The notes under the pieces were generated by a model. The model was not told the DNA's origin. It saw nothing but the letters and a program-made list of their open reading frames with translations, and made no database searches. This document shows, piece by piece, positions 18,112-26,093 of a DNA stretch of 64,000 bases. The translations under genes were made by a program, and so were the position numbers. The DNA comes from Nocardiopsis sp. CNT312. GTDB lineage: Bacteria; Actinomycetota; Actinomycetes; Streptosporangiales; Streptosporangiaceae. Every line of letters begins with the position of its first letter. Within the stretch, counting starts at the first letter, position 1. Where the stretch lies: NCBI RefSeq assembly GCF_000515115.1, contig NZ_AZXF01000016.1, forward strand, positions 62,001 to 126,000. The letters run 5' to 3'.

Positions 18112-18404
18112 CGTCGTACCTTTCCATCAGGGATGTGCCTGACGGAGGGACGAGGCCGGGGCCCCGCGGTACCACCCTCCTTGGAACCGCGTCCGGCCGC
18201 TGGGCGGCTGACGGCGGGTCCCGCTTCGTTGCGCTGGTGCCGGTTCTACTGGGGTGCGCGCACCCGTTCCTCCGGCGGCTCCGGGGTGATCTTCGCGCTG
18301 GTCGTGCCCCCGGGCTCCCACCGTCCCCGGGTCGCTCGTCCGGACCTTAGGCTGGGTCCGTCCGGTCGGGGCCAGCGCTACTCGTCCCCATCGACGCCTT
18401 GTCG
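18112..18404 (-). ncRNA. T-box leader of ileS (specifier AUC)
   Basis: Reading leftward, stem I opens with GATGGGGACGAGTA and then pairs 18372-18378 with 18295-18301. The 3' side carries GAAGATCACCCC, placing the isoleucine codon AUC (18288-18290) in the specifier loop. Farther down, AGTAGAACCGG is the stem II S-turn motif. The T-box proper, GGGTGGTACCGCGGGG, has its tRNA-pairing TGGT at 18171-18174. A region able to cover the GGAAAGG ribosome site follows, with no T-run terminator, which fits translational control as known for actinobacterial ileS T-boxes. A TATCCT -10-like box on the minus strand is at 18411-18416. Confidence 0.9.
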
Positions 18405-18471
18405 AGTGCCAGGATAACGCAGAGCGGCGGGCGCACCGCGCCCTCACGCCGCCGGGGGAAGGGAGGTCGTC

Positions 18472-18732
18472 ATGCCGGAGAGCGCGCGCGCGGTCCTGGT
18501 GACCCTGCACGACCGTGAGGACGCCGACGAGCTGGCCGAGCAGCTCCTCGAACAGGGGTATGAACCCTGCACCGTGCACAGGGACATGCTCGCGGGCGAG
18601 GACGACGCCGAGGACGTCGACTGGGTGATCGAGGTGCGCACCGGCCCGCACGGCGGTCCCGCCGTGTTCGACGAGCCGCACCTGGCAGCACTCGCCCAGG
18701 ACTACGGCGGGTTCGCCGCGGTCGGGGTGTGA
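18472..18732 (+). CDS. Small conserved-looking hypothetical protein
   Basis: 86 aa, cytoplasmic, acidic, no membrane segment. It reads as an alternating beta-alpha fold: ARAVLVTLHD, then the helix REDADELAEQLLEQG, a strand around VDWVIEVRTG, and a helix EPHLAALAQDYGG. This outline resembles small ferredoxin-like domains such as RraB, but I would not assign it. A good GGGAAGGGAGG ribosome site precedes the ATG. It is divergent from ileS, and its promoter must lie within or beside the ileS leader promoter. Confidence 0.75.
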   Translation: MPESARAVLVTLHDREDADELAEQLLEQGYEPCTVHRDMLAGEDDAEDVDWVIEVRTGPHGGPAVFDEPHLAALAQDYGGFAAVGV

Positions 18733-18862
18733 GGGAACGGCTCCGGGCAGCCCGGTGCCCCCAGTGCGAGACGCCCGGGTGCGTCGGACCGCCGGGGCGG
18801 TTCGGGAAGCCGTGGGCGGTTCCCGTCGTTCGCACAGGTGTGGGCTGACACGGCCGGGATCG

Positions 18863-18891
18863 TTGCCTTGGGCCCGCGTATTGCCTACGCT
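18863..18891 (+). promoter_or_regulatory. Candidate sigma-70-type promoter for the TraR/DksA-lspA-rluD unit
   Basis: TTGCCT (18863-18868), exactly 17 bases, then TACGCT (18886-18891), about 90 bases before the first gene of the unit. Spacing and boxes fit the actinobacterial housekeeping consensus. Confidence 0.55.
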
Positions 18892-18983
18892 TCCGGCACC
18901 GCTTGTGCCACCGTCCACGGGGGAGCCCCGCGTCGATCGCGGGGCCTGGGGCGGCGGCGAGCCCGTCGGGGAGGGGAAGTACG

Positions 18984-19394
18984 ATGAAGGCCACCGAGGT
19001 CGCCGGGTTGCCGGTTCTCCCGGGGGAGAACCCCTGGACGTCGGAGGAGATCGCCGAGGTCTGCGATCGCCTCAAGGAGGAGATCTCCGCGCTGCGTGCC
19101 GAGATCCGCGAGAGCGAGAGCGAGTTCGCCGCGCGTCTGGAGGACCCGGTCGACGGGGCGGGCGACGATCCCGCCGACACCGGGGCCAAGGCCTTCCAGC
19201 GCGAGCACGATCTGGCGTTGGCCTACAATACTCGTGACCTGCTCGCCAAGAGCGAGCGGGCGATCGAACGGATGGACGCGGGAACCTACGGGGTCTGTGA
19301 GTCATGCGGCCGGGCGATCGGGAAGGCGCGTCTCCAGGCCTTCCCCCGGGCCACCCTGTGCGTCACCTGCAAACAACGCGAGGAGCGTCGCTGA
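18984..19394 (+). CDS. TraR/DksA C4-type zinc-finger protein
   Basis: 136 aa. The N-terminal half is a helical hairpin rich in E and R (EISALRAEIRESESEFAARL). The C-terminal half holds a zinc ribbon with CESCGRAIG and LCVTC. DksA relatives act in the RNA polymerase secondary channel; for the actinobacterial proteins next to lspA the function is less clear. ATG 18984 follows GAGGGGAAG. The stop overlaps the probable lspA start (CTGA), so the two are likely translationally coupled. Confidence 0.9.
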   Translation: MKATEVAGLPVLPGENPWTSEEIAEVCDRLKEEISALRAEIRESESEFAARLEDPVDGAGDDPADTGAKAFQREHDLALAYNTRDLLAKSERAIERMDAGTYGVCESCGRAIGKARLQAFPRATLCVTCKQREERR

Positions 19395-19954
19395 CTGAGG
19401 TAGAGCCCTCCGGGGACAGCACAACGAACACGGCGGCGGCCCCGCCGCGGCCCCGCAGGTACCCGCTCCTGCTGTTGGTGGCGCTCGGCGCGATCGCGGC
19501 CGACTTCGCCACCAAGGAGTGGGTCCTGCGCGCCTTCGAGGAGGGCGAACGCGTCGACGTGGTCGGCAGCCTCCTCCAGTTCACCCTGGTGTTCAACCCC
19601 GGGGCCGCCTTCTCCATGGGCACCGACTTCACGTGGGTGTTCAGTTGCATCGCCATCGCCGTCGTGCTGGGCATCGCCTACCTCGGGTGGCGGGTGCGCA
19701 GCGTGTGGTGGGGGGTGACGCTCGGCCTCATGATGGGCGGTGCCGCCGGGAACCTGATCGACCGCCTGTTCCGCCCCCCCGGGCCCTTCCACGGCGAGGT
19801 CGTCGACTTCATCAGCGTCCCGTACTACCCGGTGTTCAATATCGCCGACTCCTGTGTGGTGGTCGGGGCCTGCCTGGTGGTCCTGCTCACCTTCAGGGGC
19901 CTGAACCTGGACGGCACCCGCGGCGAGCCCTCCTCCAAGGAGGGCTCCGAGTGA
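19391..19954 (+). CDS. lspA: Signal peptidase II (lipoprotein signal peptidase)
   Basis: Membrane aspartic protease that cleaves prolipoproteins after Lgt acts. About 187 aa with four hydrophobic segments. Catalytic aspartates are in GNLIDRLF and [21 protein letters not shown] is the other family signature. No ATG or GTG lies at a sensible place: CTG 19391 has GAGGAG five bases upstream and overlaps the preceding stop as CTGA, mirroring the ATGA overlaps elsewhere here. The alternatives GTG 19358 and ATG 19304 have no ribosome site and would overlap the upstream gene by tens of bases. The function is certain; the start is inferred. Confidence 0.93.
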   Translation: MTEVEPSGDSTTNTAAAPPRPRRYPLLLLVALGAIAADFATKEWVLRAFEEGERVDVVGSLLQFTLVFNPGAAFSMGTDFTWVFSCIAIAVVLGIAYLGWRVRSVWWGVTLGLMMGGAAGNLIDRLFRPPGPFHGEVVDFISVPYYPVFNIADSCVVVGACLVVLLTFRGLNLDGTRGEPSSKEGSE

Positions 19955-20877
19955 GCGACATCCGCAGCCTGCCCGTGCCCGACGGCCTGGAAGGCGACCG
20001 GCTCGACGCCGCCATCGCCCGCCTGTTCGGGCTCTCGCGTACCCGCGCCGCCGAGCTCATCGTCGGCGGCGACGTCCTGGTGGACGGCACCTCGGCGGGC
20101 AAGTCCGACCGCGTCCAGGCCGGCACCTGGCTGGAGGTCACGCTCCCGCCGCCGCCCACCGCACCCACGCCGCGCCCCGAACCCGTTCCGGGCCTGCGCG
20201 TGGTCCACGAGGACGCCGACATCGTCGTCGTGGACAAGCCGATCGGGGTGGTCGCCCACCCCACCGTCGGCTGGAGTGGCCCCAGCGTCCTGGAGGGGCT
20301 GCTCTCCTCCGGCGTGCAGCTCACCACCAGCGGCGCGGCCGAGCGCCAGGGGATCGTGCACCGGCTGGACGCCAACACCACCGGCCTCATGGTCCTGGCC
20401 AAGAGCGAGATCGCCTACAGCGTGCTCAAACGGGCGTTCAAGGAGCGCACCGTCGACAAGCGCTACCACACGCTGGTGCAGGGGCACCCGGACCCGCTGC
20501 GGGGCACCGTCGACGCCCCCATCGACCGGCACCCCGCCGGGGACGGCCGCTGGGCCGTGGTGGCCGGCGGACGCCCCTCGGTCACCCACTACGACACCCA
20601 GGAGGCGTTCCGGGCGGCCAGCCTGCTGGAGATCAAGCTGGAGACCGGACGCACCCACCAGATCCGCGTGCACATGGCCGCACTGCGCCACCCGTGCGTG
20701 GGCGATACGCTCTACGGCGCCGACCCCACGCTCGCCGAGCGCCTGGGGGTGCGCCGCCAGTGGCTGCACGCGGTCCGGCTCGGGTTCGAGCACCCCACCG
20801 AGCGTCGCCCGGTGGAGTTCTCCAGTACCTACCCCGACGACCTCGCCACCGCGGTGGACAGGCTCCGGGAGGAGTGA
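19951..20877 (+). CDS. rluD: RluD-family 23S rRNA pseudouridine synthase
   Basis: Isomerises uridines in large-subunit rRNA. 308 aa: an N-terminal S4 RNA-binding domain (about 15-75, with [20 protein letters not shown]), then the RluA/C/D catalytic domain with [15 protein letters not shown] carrying the catalytic Asp, and [14 protein letters not shown] near the end. GTG 19951 overlaps the lspA stop (GTGA) and has AAGGAGGG seven bases upstream. lspA-rluD pairing is common across bacteria. The stop is 12 bases from the convergent TPP enzyme. Confidence 0.95.
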   Translation: MSDIRSLPVPDGLEGDRLDAAIARLFGLSRTRAAELIVGGDVLVDGTSAGKSDRVQAGTWLEVTLPPPPTAPTPRPEPVPGLRVVHEDADIVVVDKPIGVVAHPTVGWSGPSVLEGLLSSGVQLTTSGAAERQGIVHRLDANTTGLMVLAKSEIAYSVLKRAFKERTVDKRYHTLVQGHPDPLRGTVDAPIDRHPAGDGRWAVVAGGRPSVTHYDTQEAFRAASLLEIKLETGRTHQIRVHMAALRHPCVGDTLYGADPTLAERLGVRRQWLHAVRLGFEHPTERRPVEFSSTYPDDLATAVDRLREE

Positions 20878-20889
20878 GGCGGGCGGCGC

Positions 20890-22560
20890 TCAGCCGCCCC
20901 CCAACAGATCCGTGAGCGTGGCACCCGGGCTGATCACCTCCGGGTCGGTGCGCACGTCCACCAGTGTGGGACGGTCCGCCGCCACCGCCGCGGCCAGGGC
21001 CCGGACCAGCTCCGGCCGGGTGCGGACGGTCGCCCCCAGCGCACCCAGGGACCGGGCGTACCCGGCCAGGTCCAGCGGCCCGCTGATCCGGGTCCCCGCG
21101 ATCCGGCCCAGTTCCCGGGCCTGGTGCATGGCGATCGTGCCGTACAGCCCGTTCTGGAACACCACCACCGTCACCGCCGCGCCCTCGCGCACCGCCGTCT
21201 CCAACTCCTGGCCCGTCATGAGCGCCCCGCCGTCACCGGCCACCGCCACCACGGTCCGTCCGGGGGCGGCGATCTTGGCGGCCACCGCCGCGGGCACCGC
21301 GTAGCCCATCGCCCCGCTCGTGGGGGCGAGCTGGGTCCGGGGGTGGCGAAACCACCAGCCGCGGTGCAGGAACGCCGCGAAGTTGCCCGCGTCGTTGGTG
21401 ATCAGCGCGTCCTCGGGCAGCGCCTCGCGCATCGCCGAGACCACCGACCACGGGTGCATCCCCGGCCCGGTGTGCTCCTCGGCCTCCGGCGGGGGCACGG
21501 TGCTCTCCACCCACCTGCGGCGGGCCGGGCCCCAGTCCCGCCGCGCAGCCCGCCCACCGGAACCGGCGAGCTCCGCCAGCGCCGTGGCGGCGTCGGCGAC
21601 CGCCGCCAGCCACAGGCCGCGCCCGGCCCCGAGCCGGTCGGCGTCGATGTCGATCTGGGCCACCTCGGCCCCCTCGGGGGGCAGCCGGTACCCCTGGGTG
21701 GTGGTCTCACCCAGCCGGCAGCCCACGACCAGGACCGCGTCCGCGCCGCCCAGCGCCTCCAGCACCGGCTCCGGGGCGCCCAGGCCCAGGTGACCCAGGT
21801 AGAGCGGGTGGTCGTTGGGGAACACGTCCTGGCGCCGCCAGGAGGCGTACACCCCGGCCTGGAACCGCTCGGCCACACGCACGAGTTCGCCGCGGGCTCC
21901 GCGCGCACCGCCCCCGGCCACGATCACGGGCCGCTCGGCGCGCGCCAGCCATGCGGCCATCCGGTCGCGCGTCGCTCCGCCCAGGGACGGCCGGGGCACC
22001 TCCGGCGGCGCGGGCATGACACGCGGCTCCACGCGCTGCCCGAACAGGTCGCCGGGGACGGCGATCGCCACCGGACCCGGGCGGCCCGTGGTGGCCACCC
22101 GGAGCGCCTCCGCGGTCGCCTCCGCCAACCGGTCGGCCCGGTGCACCGTGGTGGCCCACTTGGTGATCGGCGTGTAGAACGCGGTGAGGTCCACCTCCTG
22201 GAAGGCCTCGCGGCCCAGACGGTCGCTCTCGGCCTGCCCCAGGAAGACGACCATCGGCGTGGAGTCCTGCCGGGCCGTGTGCACGCCCACCGCCAGGTTG
22301 GCCGCCCCCGGGCCCCGCGTGGCGGCGGCCACCGCCGGAACCCCCGTCAGCTTGGCCTCGGCCTCGGCCATGAAGCCGGCGCCGTTCTCGTGCCGGGTGG
22401 AGACCAGAGACAGCGCCGGGTGCCGGTCCACGGCGTCGGCGAGTTCGAGGAAGCTCTCTCCGGGCACGGTGTAGCACCGTCTGATCCCTGATGCGGCCAG
22501 GACCTCCACGACGGCCTGGGCCGCGGTGTCGGCGTGCGGGCGCTGGGCGGCCGTGGCCAT
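20890..22560 (-). CDS. Thiamine-pyrophosphate enzyme, acetolactate-synthase-like
   Basis: 556 aa with the three-domain layout of the IlvB family: an N-terminal TPP pyrimidine-binding domain with the catalytic Glu in TVPGES (E35), a central domain (about 195-330), and a C-terminal TPP-binding domain with AGDGGALMTGQELETAVR and a downstream FQNGLYG. No regulatory small subunit is adjacent, and the FAD-site residues of true acetolactate synthase cannot be checked by eye, so substrate is open: acetolactate synthase, oxalyl-CoA decarboxylase-type or another carboligase are all possible. The following leftward azlDC genes (branched-chain amino-acid exporter) hint at a branched-chain link. Confidence 0.85.
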   Translation of the reverse strand: MATAAQRPHADTAAQAVVEVLAASGIRRCYTVPGESFLELADAVDRHPALSLVSTRHENGAGFMAEAEAKLTGVPAVAAATRGPGAANLAVGVHTARQDSTPMVVFLGQAESDRLGREAFQEVDLTAFYTPITKWATTVHRADRLAEATAEALRVATTGRPGPVAIAVPGDLFGQRVEPRVMPAPPEVPRPSLGGATRDRMAAWLARAERPVIVAGGGARGARGELVRVAERFQAGVYASWRRQDVFPNDHPLYLGHLGLGAPEPVLEALGGADAVLVVGCRLGETTTQGYRLPPEGAEVAQIDIDADRLGAGRGLWLAAVADAATALAELAGSGGRAARRDWGPARRRWVESTVPPPEAEEHTGPGMHPWSVVSAMREALPEDALITNDAGNFAAFLHRGWWFRHPRTQLAPTSGAMGYAVPAAVAAKIAAPGRTVVAVAGDGGALMTGQELETAVREGAAVTVVVFQNGLYGTIAMHQARELGRIAGTRISGPLDLAGYARSLGALGATVRTRPELVRALAAAVAADRPTLVDVRTDPEVISPGATLTDLLGGG

Positions 22561-22663
22561 GGGCGGTGCTCCCTGTCGTCTCGCTCGGTGCGGTCGACTC
22601 TGACAGGGGGGCGGGGGCCGGTCAAGGCCGCCGCCCCGGCCCAGGGACGAACGTCCGCGCCGG

Positions 22664-22978
22664 TCACAGCCCCAGGGCGCGCAGCCCCGCCGTTGCGGCG
22701 GCGGCCACGACGATCACCGCGAGGAAGGGCGCCCGCAGCACCAGGGCGACCACGGCCGCACCGAGGCCGCCCATCCGGGCGGTGTCCCAGTCCAGCGCCC
22801 GGCCCTCGCCCTGGAGGGCCTGCACCGCGATCAGCGCCGCCAGGAGCGCCACGGGCACCACGGTGGCGAACCGCTGGAGCGCCGGGTCGTCCAGCAGGCG
22901 GCGCGGTGCGGCCATCCCGGCGAACTTGAGCAGGTAGCAGCCCACGGCGGTGGCCACCAGGGCGATCCACAGGCTCAC
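22664..22978 (-). CDS. azlD: AzlD-type branched-chain amino-acid exporter small subunit
   Basis: 104 aa, mostly hydrophobic, with three or four membrane segments. The motif YLLKFAGM near the N-terminus and VPVALLAALIAVQAL are typical of AzlD. The GTG at 22978 overlaps the azlC stop as GTGA, so the pair is translationally coupled. With AzlC it should export branched-chain or other small hydrophobic amino acids. Confidence 0.9.
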   Translation of the reverse strand: MSLWIALVATAVGCYLLKFAGMAAPRRLLDDPALQRFATVVPVALLAALIAVQALQGEGRALDWDTARMGGLGAAVVALVLRAPFLAVIVVAAAATAGLRALGL

Positions 22979-23694
22979 GCGCGCACCTCCTCGGCGGACT
23001 CGGGCGCGGACGGCCCGCCGGAGCGGGGCCGCACGAGGACCACTAGGGCGGCCGAGGCGGCCAGCAGCACCGGTACCCCGGGCGGCAGCAGCGGCGTGGC
23101 GGCCACCGCCAGCCCCGCACCCAGCAACGCGATCAGCCGCACCCGGCCGCCGCCCTCGCGCAGCCGCGGCCACAGCAGGGCGAGGAAGACCGCCGGGCCG
23201 ACCGCGTCCAGCCCGAAGGCGTCGACGTCGCCCACCCGGCCGGTGGCCAGCGCCCCCACCAGGCTCGTCAGCACCCAGCTCACGCACAGCACCGCGAACG
23301 TGGCCGTAAACGCCCTGCGCGCCGAGGCCTGGTCCGTCCTGGGCAGGGTGACGGCGGCGGTCTCGTCGATCACGCCGTGGGCGGCCAGGGCGCGCCGCCC
23401 GCCCCGCCAGCCCAGGGTATCGGCCAGCCGCAGGCCGTAGAGGGTGTTGCGGGCGCCCAGCAGCAGGGCCCCCGCGACCCCGGCGGCCAGGCTGCCGCCG
23501 CTCGCGACCACGCCGACCAGCGCGAACTGCGAGGCACCGGTGAAGGCGAACGCGCTCAGGAACACCGTCTGGGCGGGGGAGAGACCGGCGGCCACCGAGG
23601 CGGTGCCGAAGGCCAGGCCGGACAGGCCGACGCCGAGCCCGATGCCGACGCCGTCGCGCACCTCCGGCGAACGGAGGAAGGAGGAGTTCGTCAC
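22975..23694 (-). CDS. azlC: AzlC-type branched-chain amino-acid exporter large subunit
   Basis: 239 aa with about six hydrophobic segments. Family features are GVGLSGLAFGTASVAAGLS near the N-terminus, AFAFTGASQFALVGV, and GARNTLYGLRLAD; the segment HGVIDETAAV is also usual. GTG 23694 is used because no upstream ATG keeps the family N-terminus. It follows an AraC-type regulator on the same strand by 62 bases, so that regulator may control it. Confidence 0.92.
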   Translation of the reverse strand: MTNSSFLRSPEVRDGVGIGLGVGLSGLAFGTASVAAGLSPAQTVFLSAFAFTGASQFALVGVVASGGSLAAGVAGALLLGARNTLYGLRLADTLGWRGGRRALAAHGVIDETAAVTLPRTDQASARRAFTATFAVLCVSWVLTSLVGALATGRVGDVDAFGLDAVGPAVFLALLWPRLREGGGRVRLIALLGAGLAVAATPLLPPGVPVLLAASAALVVLVRPRSGGPSAPESAEEVRA

Positions 23695-23756
23695 GTCATC
23701 CGACGTTAGGCGGCAGCGGCCGGACGGGTCTTGAACGTTCTTGCGCCCGGTACGGG

Positions 23757-24614
23757 TCAGGCCGCCAGCATGTCCCTGCGGTAGGCGCCCGGCGGCACCC
23801 CCAGTCTGCGCTTGAAGTGCCGGGTCAGGTGCGACTGGTCGGCGAAGCCCGTCTCGGTGGCCACCTCCGACACCCGCAGCCCCGACCGCAGCAGCACCCG
23901 GGCACGGTCCACCCGCACCTGGGTGAGGTAGGCGTGCGGCGGCAGGCCGTGGACGGCGCGGAACGCCCGGTTCAGGGCGAAGGGACCCATCCCCACCCGG
24001 GCGGCCAGCTCCTCCAGCGCGGGCGGGTCGACCAGGCGGGAGTCGAGGATCTCCCGCGCGCGTTCGACCTCGGCCCGGGCGGTGTGGCGGCCGGGGGCGG
24101 GGGCGTGCTCCCGGCCGTGGGAGCACAGCAGCAGTGCCAGCCCCTCGCGGGCGTGGGAGGACGCGGCCAGGACCTGCCCGTGTTCGGCGGCCAGGTGCGC
24201 CCGGCCCAGGGCGCGGGCCGCCTCGGGGGAGTCGATCCCCGATTCCGTGAAGGAGGGGGTGCCGCGCATCCCCAGTTCGCGTGCCACGGCGGTGACCGTC
24301 TCGGGCGTGGGGTAGAAGACCCGGTAGCTCCACCCCTCGGGCGCCCCGGCGTGTCCGGTGTGCACCTCCTCGGGGCCGACCACGGCCAGCCCGCCCCGGC
24401 CCACCCGGGCACGGCCGCGCGCGTGCGTGAACTCCTCGACGCCGTCGGTGATGAGGCCGATGGTGTACGTGGGATGCGTGTGGCGGACGAACGCGGTGGT
24501 CACGAACCGCGCGGTGAGCAGGTCGGTCCCCGGCAGCCCGGAGAAGCGCCAGTAGCGCGCGTGCTCCACACGCGGGTCCTCGACCGGAGGGTGTACGGAG
24601 GCGGGGCTGGACAT
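23757..24614 (-). CDS. AraC-family transcriptional regulator
   Basis: 285 aa. The N-terminal half is an AraC-type cupin-like sensor domain (RHTHPTYTIGLITDGVEEF, then VGPEEVHTGHAG). The C-terminal 100 residues hold two helix-turn-helix motifs, the second containing VSEVATETGFADQSHLTRHFKRRLGVPPGAYRR. Related regulators often govern amino-acid exporters, and it lies just upstream of azlCD on the same strand. The ligand is unknown. Confidence 0.92.
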   Translation of the reverse strand: MSSPASVHPPVEDPRVEHARYWRFSGLPGTDLLTARFVTTAFVRHTHPTYTIGLITDGVEEFTHARGRARVGRGGLAVVGPEEVHTGHAGAPEGWSYRVFYPTPETVTAVARELGMRGTPSFTESGIDSPEAARALGRAHLAAEHGQVLAASSHAREGLALLLCSHGREHAPAPGRHTARAEVERAREILDSRLVDPPALEELAARVGMGPFALNRAFRAVHGLPPHAYLTQVRVDRARVLLRSGLRVSEVATETGFADQSHLTRHFKRRLGVPPGAYRRDMLAA

Positions 24615-24668
24615 GGCCCCAGGTTAGAGGCGTTCGGGTTGGTCAGGGACAGCCCTTAGCCTTCGGCT

Positions 24669-25112
24669 ATGAGTTCGACCGACCTGTTGATCCGCCCCGC
24701 ACGGGACGAGCGCGACCGCGCCGCCGTGTTCGCCATCCGCGGTGCCGTGTTCGTCGCCGAGCAGCGGGTGCCGATCGCCGAGGAGTGGGATGCCCGCGAC
24801 GCCGGTGCCGACCACCTCCTGGCCCTCGTCGGCGGGGTCCCCGCCGGGACGGCCCGGCTCCTGGACCGGGGAGAGGGCGCGGGACTGCTCGGGCGCATGG
24901 CGGTCCTGCCCGAGCGGCGCGGCGGCGGGATCGGCGCCGCGCTGGTGCGGGCGGTGGAGGAGAGGGCTCGTGAGCGCGGCCTCACCTCGGTGGAACTGCA
25001 CGCGCAGACCCACGCGCTGGGGTTCTATGAGCGGCTGGGGTACACCGCCCACGGCGAGGAGTTCCTGGACGCGGGCATCCCGCACCGGCACATGGTGCGC
25101 GGTCTGGAATGA
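24669..25112 (+). CDS. GNAT-family N-acetyltransferase
   Basis: 147 aa, single GNAT domain. The acetyl-CoA loop is RRGGGIGAALVRAVEE; the strand before it reads LLGRMAVLP, and the last helix-strand is THALGFYERLGYTAHGEEF. The layout resembles the ElaA/YjcF group. It is divergent from the AraC-type gene with 54 bases between starts. Substrate unknown. Confidence 0.9.
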   Translation: MSSTDLLIRPARDERDRAAVFAIRGAVFVAEQRVPIAEEWDARDAGADHLLALVGGVPAGTARLLDRGEGAGLLGRMAVLPERRGGGIGAALVRAVEERARERGLTSVELHAQTHALGFYERLGYTAHGEEFLDAGIPHRHMVRGLE

Positions 25113-25119
25113 TCTGTTT

Positions 25120-25152
25120 CGCCCCCGGTGTGAGGGGTTGCGCACGGGGGCG
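25120..25152 (+). terminator. Possible hairpin after the GNAT gene
   Basis: A seven-base pair CGCCCCC (25120-25126) with GGGGGCG (25146-25152), extended imperfectly inward. It lies eight bases after the stop. Confidence 0.35.
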
Positions 25153-25156
25153 GAAG

Positions 25157-25188
25157 CCGAATTCGTCCTACTTCCGAGTAAGATTCGG
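25157..25188 (+). promoter_or_regulatory. Nested inverted repeats upstream of the thioesterase gene
   Basis: CCGAAT (25157-25162) mirrors ATTCGG (25183-25188), and inside it TACT mirrors AGTA (25169-25180). A TAAGAT -10-like box overlaps at 25179-25184. It could be an operator over a promoter; the partner regulator is unknown. Confidence 0.3.
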
Positions 25189-25242
25189 TTTTGTATGTGA
25201 GCCCCCAGCCACCGTGCCCACGCCGACCCCGCCGAGGAACAC

Positions 25243-25914
25243 ATGACGGTCAACACCCGACAGGTCGCCGAGCCCTCCGCCCCCCGGGACTACTACGGCC
25301 TTCCCGTCGTCGAAGCGGACGCCCTCCCCGACGAGCTGCGCTCGCTCGTCGCCCGCACCCACGACCTCATCGAAGCCGTCGCCAACACTACGGCCGACCG
25401 GGAGACCCTCGCCGAGGCCGCCGCCGCCGTCCAGAGCCTCACCGACACGCTCAACGCAGCCCGCCGCGAGCCCGCCACCATGGTCTTCCGAGGCCACCAG
25501 GACGGCGTCAGCGAGTACGGCACCATCACCAACATCGTCTCCGGGGACACCAACGCCGCCGCCCCGCCCCTCGTGCTGGAGCGCACCGAGGAGGGCGTGC
25601 GCGCCGAGGTCACGCTCGACAACCTCTACCAGGGCCCTCCCGGATGCGTCCACGGCGGGTGGATCGCAGCGCTGCTCGACCAGGCCGTCGGCAGCGCTTC
25701 CGCCTTCGCCACCAGCGTCGGCATGACCGCCCGCCTCGAAGTCGACTACCGCAGGCCCACCCCGCTGGCCATGCCGCTGGAGATCACCGCAGGGGTCGAG
25801 CGCGTCGAGGGACGCAAGGTCTACGTCAGGGGCGAGATCCGCGCCCACGGCGAGGTCACCGCCGAGGCCAGGGCGCTCATGATCCAGGTCACCCTCCCCA
25901 AGGACGACTCCTGA
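25243..25914 (+). CDS. PaaI-type hotdog-fold thioesterase
   Basis: 223 aa. The N-terminal third is helical and not recognised (about 1-85, with a leucine-rich helix around TLAEAAAAVQSLTDTL). The C-terminal 130 residues form a hotdog fold with GPPGCVHGGWIAALLDQAVGS, the PaaI/4HBT motif in which a conserved Asp acts in CoA-thioester cleavage, then ARLEVDYRRPTPLAMPL. Proteins of this size and layout are common in actinobacteria. The substrate is unknown; likely an acyl-CoA. Confidence 0.88.
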   Translation: MTVNTRQVAEPSAPRDYYGLPVVEADALPDELRSLVARTHDLIEAVANTTADRETLAEAAAAVQSLTDTLNAARREPATMVFRGHQDGVSEYGTITNIVSGDTNAAAPPLVLERTEEGVRAEVTLDNLYQGPPGCVHGGWIAALLDQAVGSASAFATSVGMTARLEVDYRRPTPLAMPLEITAGVERVEGRKVYVRGEIRAHGEVTAEARALMIQVTLPKDDS

Positions 25915-26017
25915 CCCGAGCGCGCGGGGCACACGGTGGTGGGAGGAGCTGCGTTCCACCGCTCTGCGCCGAGGAGGTCGGGGAACAGGGGTGATCCGTC
26001 CGCTTCCGGCCCGCTGG

Positions 26018-26058
26018 GAACCGCCGGGTGTGGGACGCCGTCCCACACCCGGCGGTTC
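26018..26058. terminator. Perfect 18-bp palindromic hairpin
   Basis: Arms 26018-26035 and 26041-26058 are exact reverse complements, separated by 5 bases, about 100 bases after the thioesterase stop and before the next gene. No T-run follows. Terminator is the simplest reading; a protein-binding palindrome is possible. Confidence 0.6.
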
Positions 26059-26093
26059 GGAAACCCCCACCCCGGGCCGCGTAGGGAGACCCC

